Assembly (NCBI GenBank): GCA_002423105.1
Contig: DIUT01000015.1
Coordinates: 1 to 64,000, forward strand
Length of the DNA: 64,000 nt
Direction of reading: 5' to 3'
Origin: Geobacter sp. UBA6151
GTDB lineage: Bacteria > Desulfobacterota > Desulfuromonadia > Geobacterales > Pseudopelobacteraceae
Position 1 is the first letter of the stretch. Each line of letters starts with the position of its first letter. Made by a program: the position numbers and the translations under genes. Below the pieces are notes generated by a model, which saw only the letters and a program-made list of their open reading frames with translations, did not search any database and was not told the origin of the DNA. Of this stretch, positions 53,729 to 61,743 are shown in pieces.

Positions 53729-55102
53729 ATGCATCCAACTGCGTTGAAAAATGGTCGACTATTTTTTGAGAACTACGTCAAGAATCCAGGGGTACTTGTT
53801 GTTGATATTGGCGCACAAGATGTGAATGGTTCACTGCGATCGGTCTGTCCACCCTATGCTCACTACATAGGTGTAGACTGCGTTGCAGCATGTGGAGTGG
53901 ACGTTATCCTGGATGACCCATATAGTCTGCCTTTCCATGAAAACAGCATAGACGTCGTTGTCAGCTCCTCCTGTTTTGAGCACTCTGAGATGTTCTGGCT
54001 GTTGTTTCTAGAAGTTTTGCGAGTTCTCAAGCCTGAAGGACTGTTTTACCTTAATGTGCCTTCATCATGGTCCTTCCATAGGAGCCCGGTTGACTGTTAC
54101 AGATTTTTCCCGGACAGTGGCAATGCCTTGGCCAAATGGGGAAAAAGAAACGGTTTTGGGGCTACGGTTTTGGAACACTACACAAACTACAGTGACTATG
54201 TATGCATTTTTTTGAAGGATGAGGAATATGCTTTAAAATACCCTAATAGGATCATTCATTCCATGGAAGAATTTTCCTGCGGAGGGCTCTATCCTGATCT
54301 TGACACCATATATGTTAGTGCTGCCGAAAATGATAAACACAAGCTATTTGCACCACACTTGTTTAAATCTGAAGGTGAGCAGATTCAGGAATTTTTGCCA
54401 AAAATGCTTCAGAAGCAGATATCAGAGCAAACATGGAGAATAATCGATTTTGTAAAACCATATACTATGACCACGGCACAACGTGTGGCGAATGTAGTAA
54501 ATGCCGTTGATTATATTATTAAAAATAATATTTCAGGTGCATTTGTGGAATGTGGTGTATGGCGAGGCGGATGCTCAATGGCTGCAGCGTGTGCATTGTT
54601 ACTGCATGGATCTTCTGAACGAGAGTTGTATTTGTACGACACTTTTGAGGGAATGTCTCCCCCATGTGAGTACGATGTGAGGCTTGAGAATGGAACTTCT
54701 GCTGCTGAATTGTTGGCGATACATGGAAAAGATCTGGAAGATCACATCTGGGCATATGCTCCATTGCACGATGTAGTATCAAATTTACGTCGTACCACCT
54801 ATCCGGAGAGTAAAATTAGTTACGTTAAGGGAAAGGTTGAAGAGACAATGCCTAATACCTTGCCAGGGCACATTGCGATTCTTCGGCTTGATACGGACTG
54901 GTACCAATCAACTCTTCACGAGTTAGTACACCTGTATCCGTTGTTGAAGAAGGGAGGTGTTCTTATTATTGATGACTATGGTTGTTGGGCTGGAGCAAAA
55001 AAGGCTGTTGACGAATATTTTGCCGATATTGGGATCAAACCGGATCTCATAAGAATCATAGATGATTGTGGTAGTAGTGCATATTACGCAATTAAATTTT
55101 GA
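53729..55102 (+). CDS. Double methyltransferase fusion (Methyltransf_11 plus TylF-like)
   Basis: A 457-aa protein. The first ~200 residues show VLVVDIGAQDVNGSL (motif I), SIDVVVSSSCFEHS (motif II) and RVLKPEGLFYLNVP. Residues ~250-457 form a TylF-type O-methyltransferase: GAFVECGVWRGGCSMAAA, LYDTFEGMSPPCEYD, HIAILRLDTDWYQST and GGVLIIDDYG. AGGAG 5 nt before ATG 53729 supports that start over GTG 53726. Two methyl groups may be added to the same glycan. The next gene starts on its stop (TGATG). Confidence 0.87.
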   Translation: MHPTALKNGRLFFENYVKNPGVLVVDIGAQDVNGSLRSVCPPYAHYIGVDCVAACGVDVILDDPYSLPFHENSIDVVVSSSCFEHSEMFWLLFLEVLRVLKPEGLFYLNVPSSWSFHRSPVDCYRFFPDSGNALAKWGKRNGFGATVLEHYTNYSDYVCIFLKDEEYALKYPNRIIHSMEEFSCGGLYPDLDTIYVSAAENDKHKLFAPHLFKSEGEQIQEFLPKMLQKQISEQTWRIIDFVKPYTMTTAQRVANVVNAVDYIIKNNISGAFVECGVWRGGCSMAAACALLLHGSSERELYLYDTFEGMSPPCEYDVRLENGTSAAELLAIHGKDLEDHIWAYAPLHDVVSNLRRTTYPESKISYVKGKVEETMPNTLPGHIAILRLDTDWYQSTLHELVHLYPLLKKGGVLIIDDYGCWAGAKKAVDEYFADIGIKPDLIRIIDDCGSSAYYAIKF

Positions 55103-57009
55103 TGCCCTCGCAAAAGCTCTTTGGCAGGAAAGCAAATCAGCTTATGGTGTCTACCCTTCTTGCACATAGCCAGATTGTACCCCCCTTTGTCCGACGACTT
55201 TTACGAAGTGGTTCATTGCCCCTGTCTTTGTCTGCTATCTACGATGAAGGGCCTGAAACTGTGTGCGTTTCTGAGGGTTGCGGGGCTGATGTAGATGTTG
55301 ACCTTGTAAGGGGCGGGGTTGATGCTGCCATTCTTTCCTTTGGTTCGTGGGATCCGGCCAGGCTGCTGTCAGCGCTTGAAAAAATGCGAACCGCAGTAAA
55401 TCCTGATGGAAGAGTGACAGTCCTGTATGCAGGTGCTGATAAATCTCCGCTGACGATGAGCCAATGGGATCTGTTTCTCTCGGATCAAAGTTGGATCAGA
55501 TATCAACAGGGAGCATTAACGGCATCCGATGATCCGCTTCAGGTGTGGGGTATCGTTTTAGTGTTGAAAACATATAATCCTGTCCAGCATGCTAGGAGGA
55601 TTGTTGATCAAGGCAGGCCCGATCTTGCGATTGCGCCGTTAAAAGATATACCTGAATCGCTGATCACCAGTAATACTACCCAGGCTCTGCTGGCGCTGGA
55701 GAAACAGCGTCTCTATTTGAAATGGCAGCAGCAGCTTCATGGGCAACTGCCCAGCCACGCATTTTTCAGCAAGGAACGCCGCGAGTTTGCGCAGGTAACA
55801 ACGGTTTCTCCCTTGCTGAAAGAGAGCTACCATGTTCACAGCCGGTTCTGGTCGCACATCGGGCGTGATGACATGGCGATCCGCACCTTAAGCTCCATTG
55901 ATCATGTGTGCCCTGATGAGACAACCCGGCATCTGTTGCAACTGTTGCGGCACCGGATGCTGACTCCTGCAAAGGCTTGTAGACTTGAACAGGCTTTGGC
56001 CGATTGGCAGATGGAATGGCGGCCACGCATCTTGTTTATTACCCACGGCACCAGTGACTATGGTCAGGACACTCTTTACCATGGTTTGTGTACGCTATTG
56101 GGGCATGAAAATGTCGTGGATTACCCCTGGAAACCTACGTTGCATGGGCGCGAGGTTGATACGGCAAACAGCTACCCTTGCGTGTTCAACTATCCGGGAG
56201 AACCTCTGTCTGTTGATGATCTGGTGGTTCAGTTGCAGACAGGCGGGTTCGATTTCATACTGTTCTCTGATCTTTTGGGTATGATCCACCAGCAGGAAGT
56301 TCGCCGACTGGTGAATGCCGCACCACACCTGCCGGTTGTTCTGTATGATGCATGGGATGATTGCTATACGCCATTACATACCGTACTGGAGTATCTTGAT
56401 CGTTCGGAGGTGGCGCTGGTTTTCAAGCGTGAGATGCTTGATGGTGTCGATTATGGGACGCGAACCTATCCGTTGCCGTTCGGCTATCCTGAGACCTTGA
56501 GTTGTGCCGGTTTACCGGTTGACCAGCGAGCATCCGATGCGCCATTTTGGGCCGGCAGGAATGAGTTTGGTCTGCGCTCACTTTATGTACAGCAGCTGGA
56601 ACGCATAACCGGCTGTGATATGCAGACCCGTTTTGATCAGGATACCTACCGGGAAAGACTTCGCTCAAGTCTGATCGGCCTGAGTTTCTTCGGAGTCGGT
56701 TTTGATACTGTGCGCTATTGGGAAATTCCGGCCAATGGCGTCATGCTATTGGCGGAAAATCCTCCAATAATCATACCGAACAATTTTGAAGACGGAATAT
56801 CGGCAGTATTTTTTGAAAACATGTCTGAACTGGAATCCAAGCTGGACTATTATACGAAGCATCCTGATGAGGCAGCCAGGATTGCTGTCAATGGCCACCA
56901 TCATTACGTGAAATACCATACAACAACAGCACGTGCGCGTTATGTTCTGGGCACTGTTTACCAACAGCTGTTCAATCAGCACAATGGCCAGCTTGTTGCC
57001 GGAAAATAA
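55102..57009 (+). CDS. CgeB-like glycosyltransferase with extra N-terminal domain
   Basis: A 635-aa protein. The N-terminal ~190 residues carry a partly methyltransferase-like segment (VCVSEGCGADVDVDL, GGVDAAILSFGSWD) without a clear SAM motif. The C-terminal ~320 residues are CgeB-like: ILFITHGTSDYGQDTLYHGL, FDFILFSDLLGMIH, DRSEVALVFKREM, and RYWEIPANGVMLLAENPPIIIPNNFEDG. Start ATG 55102 overlaps the preceding stop. CgeB-like proteins are glycosyltransferase-fold enzymes in spore coat and glycan clusters. Substrate unknown. Confidence 0.75.
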   Translation: MPSQKLFGRKANQLMVSTLLAHSQIVPPFVRRLLRSGSLPLSLSAIYDEGPETVCVSEGCGADVDVDLVRGGVDAAILSFGSWDPARLLSALEKMRTAVNPDGRVTVLYAGADKSPLTMSQWDLFLSDQSWIRYQQGALTASDDPLQVWGIVLVLKTYNPVQHARRIVDQGRPDLAIAPLKDIPESLITSNTTQALLALEKQRLYLKWQQQLHGQLPSHAFFSKERREFAQVTTVSPLLKESYHVHSRFWSHIGRDDMAIRTLSSIDHVCPDETTRHLLQLLRHRMLTPAKACRLEQALADWQMEWRPRILFITHGTSDYGQDTLYHGLCTLLGHENVVDYPWKPTLHGREVDTANSYPCVFNYPGEPLSVDDLVVQLQTGGFDFILFSDLLGMIHQQEVRRLVNAAPHLPVVLYDAWDDCYTPLHTVLEYLDRSEVALVFKREMLDGVDYGTRTYPLPFGYPETLSCAGLPVDQRASDAPFWAGRNEFGLRSLYVQQLERITGCDMQTRFDQDTYRERLRSSLIGLSFFGVGFDTVRYWEIPANGVMLLAENPPIIIPNNFEDGISAVFFENMSELESKLDYYTKHPDEAARIAVNGHHHYVKYHTTTARARYVLGTVYQQLFNQHNGQLVAGK

Positions 57010-57035
57010 AAACTATCACTTGCAAAGGCACTCAC

Positions 57036-59072
57036 ATGAATATCTGGCTTTCCTATGTAGCCTATCCTGTCACCACCGCCGTGTATCTGGAGCGGGCGCT
57101 CCGGCAACTTGCAACGGTCACCACCATCGGCCCCCGTTTTCCGGAAGAGCTGATTACCACCTGGAAGCTCGAGAATATGAAGCTGCCGTTGTACGACCAG
57201 ATGATCCCCACCGGATTTACCCCGGATATGGCGGAAATTCTGTCAACAACAGCGGCAGACCAGCAGCCTGACCTGTATATTTGGGTCGAATCAGTAGGCG
57301 GTCATGAGCCGCGTAATTTAGCTGCGTTACGCTGTCCCAAGGTCTGCTGCCTGATTGACAGCCACCTGAATCTGGAGCATCACCTTGCCTGGTGCCAACA
57401 GTTTGATTATGTTTTCACAGCCCAGCGGGAATATGTTCCTGCACTCAGGCAAGTCAACCGCAATGCATACTGGCTTCCGCTTGGTTGTGACCCGGACGTT
57501 CATGGCGGTAAATCAAAACAGAAACAATATGATATAGGATTTGTCGGGGCGCTGGCCTTTAATCCCAGGCGGCAGCAGCTACTTGACAAGCTTGGCGCCG
57601 AAGTCAACCTGTACCGTACTCGATGCTTCTGGCATGAGATGGCGGAAGTCTTTGCTGCATCAAAGATTGTTTTCAACACCTTTGCCAGAAATGACCTCAA
57701 CATGCGCTTTTTCGAGGCGCTCTGCTCCGGCTCCATGCTGCTTTCAGACATGGCGTCGGGCAGTGGTCAATCGGACCTGTTCCGTGATGGGGAAGAGTAC
57801 GTCTGCTACCATGACACCACCCTGATTGAGACCGCAAAATTCTATCTGGACAACGATGAATTGCGGGAGCAGATCGCTGCCCGTGGCTGCCGGATCGTCC
57901 ATAATGCCCACACCTACCTCCACCGTATGCAGGATCTGCTTGCGGTGGTATCCGGCGCCAAAGCGGAGACCTGCACTGCCGCTGAACTGAGGGAGCGTTC
58001 TCTGGCCGGTGTTGAACCGCTTTTTGGTGGTGCTCGGGCAACCTATATCAACGTCAGTGAACAGAGCCGCAGTTTTGTGATTCCGGTGCTGGATTACTCC
58101 CCAGCCAGTGAGTTCAATATCAGGACGCTTTTGCATGACTTACAGCAGATTAAAGGGGATGTCATCGTTGTTTTCAATGATCCGGCTGTTGCAGAGGATA
58201 TGAAAGGACACCCCAGGGTTACCCGTTCGGCAATCATGTCGGAAAACATCGGTGTAGCGCGGGCCTGGAATGTCGGGATCAGTATGGCGACAACTCCCAA
58301 TGTTTTTATTCTCAACGCAGATCTGCACCTCGAAGCAGTGACCGTTGAAACCATGGAAAACGGTCTTGATACCCTGGAAAAGGCAGCCTGTGTCGGCCCC
58401 CAGGGTTCTTTTGTCAACTATCCCCTTGCCAGAGACTACCTCTATTTTGACAAGGGCAGTTTTCACGGGCCGGTGGAGGTGGATGCTGTTTCGGGGTTTT
58501 TGTTTGCCATAAAACGGGAACTGTTCGGGCCGGGCGGCCTGAAATTTGAAGAAGCCTTCACCCCCTGTTATTTTGAAGAGTGGGATCTGGGATTGCAGAT
58601 CAGACAGCTTGGCCTGAAGAGCTGGATTACTCAGGCCACAGCCTATACGCACCACTGGAGCGGCTCCATTGCCGCACGCAGGGAAATCGGCTGTCTCGGG
58701 CGCAGTGAGACAGCCGGGGCGATTCTGAAGCGCAACCGGTTGCTGTTTTTTGGCAAATGGCGTGAACAGGCGTTTAAACATCCGGAGGTGTTGGGCAGCA
58801 GATTTGTGTCCTATGCCCAACAGTTTCTGTTTGCGGCGCTTCAGGCCGACAGCACGTCAACGGCTGCCGCCGCACATCAGTTTGCCGCCCTCGCTCCGGA
58901 ACTTCCCCAGTTGCAGGCTCTTGCCGCATTTGTCCTGACCCGGCTGGGTCTGCCGGAAGAGGCGCTTGCCTACCTGCATTTCTGCAAAGAACTGCATCCA
59001 GGCTTCCAGCTTGAGTTGCATCTCTCAGGGTTGTCCAGGGATTTGCTGGGCAACTGCCTACCCAAGGCTTGA
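57036..59072 (+). CDS. CgeB-like/GT2 glycosyltransferase fusion
   Basis: A 678-aa protein. The N-terminal ~310 residues are a CgeB-like GT-B unit: MNIWLSYVAYPVTTAVYLERAL, PDLYIWVESVGG, WLPLGCDPDVH, IGFVGAL, and NMRFFEALCSGSMLLSDM. Residues ~340-560 resemble a GT2/GT-A domain: RSFVIPVLDYSP, FNDPAVAEDM, NIGVARAWNVGISM, VFILNADLHLE (DxH-type metal motif), VDAVSGFLFAIKREL, and EEWDLGLQIRQLG. A C-terminal helical/TPR-like tail follows. Two glycosyltransferase folds in one chain suggest addition of two sugars in sequence. Confidence 0.82.
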   Translation: MNIWLSYVAYPVTTAVYLERALRQLATVTTIGPRFPEELITTWKLENMKLPLYDQMIPTGFTPDMAEILSTTAADQQPDLYIWVESVGGHEPRNLAALRCPKVCCLIDSHLNLEHHLAWCQQFDYVFTAQREYVPALRQVNRNAYWLPLGCDPDVHGGKSKQKQYDIGFVGALAFNPRRQQLLDKLGAEVNLYRTRCFWHEMAEVFAASKIVFNTFARNDLNMRFFEALCSGSMLLSDMASGSGQSDLFRDGEEYVCYHDTTLIETAKFYLDNDELREQIAARGCRIVHNAHTYLHRMQDLLAVVSGAKAETCTAAELRERSLAGVEPLFGGARATYINVSEQSRSFVIPVLDYSPASEFNIRTLLHDLQQIKGDVIVVFNDPAVAEDMKGHPRVTRSAIMSENIGVARAWNVGISMATTPNVFILNADLHLEAVTVETMENGLDTLEKAACVGPQGSFVNYPLARDYLYFDKGSFHGPVEVDAVSGFLFAIKRELFGPGGLKFEEAFTPCYFEEWDLGLQIRQLGLKSWITQATAYTHHWSGSIAARREIGCLGRSETAGAILKRNRLLFFGKWREQAFKHPEVLGSRFVSYAQQFLFAALQADSTSTAAAAHQFAALAPELPQLQALAAFVLTRLGLPEEALAYLHFCKELHPGFQLELHLSGLSRDLLGNCLPKA

Positions 59073-59090
59073 TTGTAACGGAGAAATACA

Positions 59091-60146
59091 ATGAATGTTT
59101 CCATGCCGCGCGGAAGAGCCCATGGCTGGGGGATTGCCGGAGAGTATCTGAGCCGTGAAATTGCGAAGCTGCCTCAACTTGATGGGGTGACCCTGCACTG
59201 CATGAAAGGGCATGATTTGCAGCCCTTTGATCAAGATGTCTGGGATCGCATTAATATCGGGTACTGCTTTTTCGAGGACGCGCTGTCAGTGCAGCCATTC
59301 GCCCGGGCGGCAGGGCAGCGCTGGGACATGATCGTCACCGGTTCCAGCTGGTGTGAATACCAGTTACGCAGCGCCGGTGTGAAAAACTGTACCACCATTC
59401 TTCAGGGGGTGGATCGGGACAACTTCTATCCCGGACCCAAGGCAAGCGCAGCGGAACAGTTTGTTGTCTTTTCCGGGGGAAAATTTGAGGTGCGCAAGGG
59501 ACAGGATCTGGTCATTGCCGCCATGCGCATATTTATGGAACATCATGCTGATGTGTTGCTTTCCTGCGCATGGCACAACCAGTGGCCGTTCTCCATGGCC
59601 ACCATGGAGCTTTCCAATGTTATCCCCTATCTGCACCGTGATGGAGAGTGCCTGGAACTGCTGCGCGAAACCCTGGTTGCCAACGGCATACCCCTTGAAC
59701 GGGTTGCCCTGCATCCACCGCTGGACAACAGCCTGATGCGCGAGGTCTATCTGGCTTCGGATATCGGCCTGTTCCCCAACCGTTGCGAAGGGGGCAACAA
59801 CATGGTGATGTGCGAGTACATGGCCTGCGGCAGGACGGTGGTTGCCAGCGATATGACCGGGCATAATGATGTGATTACTTCAGAGAACGCTTTTCCCCTG
59901 ACCCGCTACAACGTGCGGCACTACCGTCATGCCAGCGAGGGATTCTGGTTTGAACCTGATGTTGATGAGATGGTTGAACTGCTGGAGTTTGCCTATCGGA
60001 ACAGGGCAGCTTTACGCACAAAGGGCTTACAGGCGGTTGTGGACATGTCAACGCTTTCATGGAGCGTGGCAGCCCGCAGTTTTCATGCTATCGGTCAGAG
60101 TCTGCTGAAACAATCTCATCATACAAAAACTCCAGCTTCCGCGTAA
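59091..60146 (+). CDS. Glycosyltransferase family 4
   Basis: A 351-aa GT-B enzyme. N-terminal RGRAHGWGIAGEYLSREIAKL; donor-binding half with VFSGGKFEVRKGQDLVIAAM, ASDIGLFPNRCEGGNNMVMCEYMACGRTVVASDMTG (the EX7E-type pair), NAFPLTRYNV. Start is supported by CGGAG at 8 nt. It is the last plus-strand gene of the island. Its 3' end overlaps the convergent GT41 gene by 59 bp. Confidence 0.87.
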   Translation: MNVSMPRGRAHGWGIAGEYLSREIAKLPQLDGVTLHCMKGHDLQPFDQDVWDRINIGYCFFEDALSVQPFARAAGQRWDMIVTGSSWCEYQLRSAGVKNCTTILQGVDRDNFYPGPKASAAEQFVVFSGGKFEVRKGQDLVIAAMRIFMEHHADVLLSCAWHNQWPFSMATMELSNVIPYLHRDGECLELLRETLVANGIPLERVALHPPLDNSLMREVYLASDIGLFPNRCEGGNNMVMCEYMACGRTVVASDMTGHNDVITSENAFPLTRYNVRHYRHASEGFWFEPDVDEMVELLEFAYRNRAALRTKGLQAVVDMSTLSWSVAARSFHAIGQSLLKQSHHTKTPASA

Positions 60147-61743
60147 AACCTATGCCATCCAGCAACGGTGATGCGGAAAGCAGAGCCCGTAAATCTGAAC
60201 GCAACATCCGGAGCAGCGGCAGGTTACCGGCAAGCTGTAGTGCCCGCTGGATGTACTCTTCCGCTGAATGGCACACGCAAAACTCCAGTCCAACAGATGC
60301 AAGAAGGCTGGCACCCACCCGTGAAGCATGGTGTGTGCCAGCCAGCGTTATAACCGGCACGCCCATCCAGAGCGCTTCACAGGTGGTTGTGGTGCCGTTA
60401 TAGGGCCAGGTGTCCAGGGCGATATCCACCTGATTGTACAGCGACAGATGGGAAGTCCGGTCCGGGGTCCAGCCACAGGTCAGCACCCTGTTTTCCGGTA
60501 AAGCGAACTGTTTCAGCAGTGCCGAGCGTGCCGCCGGATCATCAAAGGCTTCCCCTTTCAGCAGCAGCCGCGACTGCGGTATCTGCTCCAACAATCTCCT
60601 CCAGCAGTCAAGAAGCGTGGGGGTGATTTTGGCGAGGTTGTTAAAACAGCCAAAGGTGAGGAGGCCGCTTTCCTGCACCGGCGGCTTGCTTGTCGGTTGC
60701 GGTGCATCTCTCGGTGGAGCGTAACAGAGAAAACAGCCCGGCAAACGGGCCAGATGCTCGGTATGTAGTGATTCTGCTGTTTCGGGGGGATCGGCAACGG
60801 TATCGGTTATGCGATAATCAATCTGCGTCAGGCCGGTGGAATGGGGGTAGCCGATCCAGGTCATCTGCAGCGGAGCCGGCCGTAATGCCAGCAGCGGCAG
60901 CCGATTCCAGGCGGTGTGACCGGCAAGATCCACGAGCAGTGTTACGCCATCCTGAATAATCAGGTCACAAGCGACACTATCATCCAGATCAGTAATGTTT
61001 CGCCACTGCTCAACCAGGGAACAGAGCCGTTGTGTCGTCCCGTCCTGTTCCGGACCGCACTGGTAACAGATGATCCTGAAGCGATGCCGGTCATGGTGGC
61101 GCAGCACCGGCTCAATGAATGAAGCAACAGAATGTTCACGAAAATCCGGCGACAGATAGCCCACGGTTATGCGGCCAGTGGGCTTCCATGGGGTAGCAGG
61201 AACAGGAATTGGCGGAAAGTTTGCCCCCCATGCACGGTGGGCAGCAGCAATGTCTGCGGGCGGGCAGGTGTCTGAAAACAGTTGCGTGAAAAGGAAACTG
61301 TCCTGAAATATACGGTTGTCCGGGGCTGCTGTCGCCGCCCGTTGGAAGCAGGTGCATGCCTCATCGACACGTGCCAGCCGCTTCAGCACTCTGCCCAGCT
61401 CATGCCAGGCTGCGGCGTGTTCCGGTGCTCTCTTGACAACATCCTCCAAAAGCGCAATGGCCTGCAGGTAACGTTGCCGTCCCAGCTCCGCCTGGGCATA
61501 GCGGCAGCAGGTTTCCGTGTCATTCGGCAGATAGTGCAGGCGCTGTTGGCAGCTGTCTGACAAAAACTCCCATTGTCGCAACAGGGTGCACAGGTCGGCA
61601 AAGATGGTAAATGCTGCATTGTGCAGGTGCTGTTGCGCAATCAGCAGCCGTAAAATCCGTAGCGCCTCATCATGATTGCCTGAGGCCAGGTGAGCCGCTG
61701 CTTCTTGCAAAGCGGTGGCAGCGTCGTTACGCAGTATGGTCAT
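60088..61743 (-). CDS. TPR O-GlcNAc-transferase-like protein (GT41)
   Basis: A 551-aa protein. TPR-like helices (about 15-140) precede a GT41 domain: RITVGYLSPDFREHSVASFIEPVL, LLVDLAGHTAWNRLPLLALRPAPLQMTWIGYPHSTGL, DYRITD, LTFGCFNNLAKIT, and IALDTWPYNGTTTTCEALWMGVPVITLAG with HHASRVGASLLASVGL. These match bacterial SPINDLY/OGT-type enzymes that add GlcNAc-like sugars to Ser/Thr. ATG 61743 overlaps the preceding stop (ATGA), so a start at 61767 is less likely. It forms a two-gene operon with the next entry, read away from flagellin. Confidence 0.92.
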   Translation of the reverse strand: MTILRNDAATALQEAAAHLASGNHDEALRILRLLIAQQHLHNAAFTIFADLCTLLRQWEFLSDSCQQRLHYLPNDTETCCRYAQAELGRQRYLQAIALLEDVVKRAPEHAAAWHELGRVLKRLARVDEACTCFQRAATAAPDNRIFQDSFLFTQLFSDTCPPADIAAAHRAWGANFPPIPVPATPWKPTGRITVGYLSPDFREHSVASFIEPVLRHHDRHRFRIICYQCGPEQDGTTQRLCSLVEQWRNITDLDDSVACDLIIQDGVTLLVDLAGHTAWNRLPLLALRPAPLQMTWIGYPHSTGLTQIDYRITDTVADPPETAESLHTEHLARLPGCFLCYAPPRDAPQPTSKPPVQESGLLTFGCFNNLAKITPTLLDCWRRLLEQIPQSRLLLKGEAFDDPAARSALLKQFALPENRVLTCGWTPDRTSHLSLYNQVDIALDTWPYNGTTTTCEALWMGVPVITLAGTHHASRVGASLLASVGLEFCVCHSAEEYIQRALQLAGNLPLLRMLRSDLRALLSASPLLDGIGFTRKLEFLYDEIVSADSDR

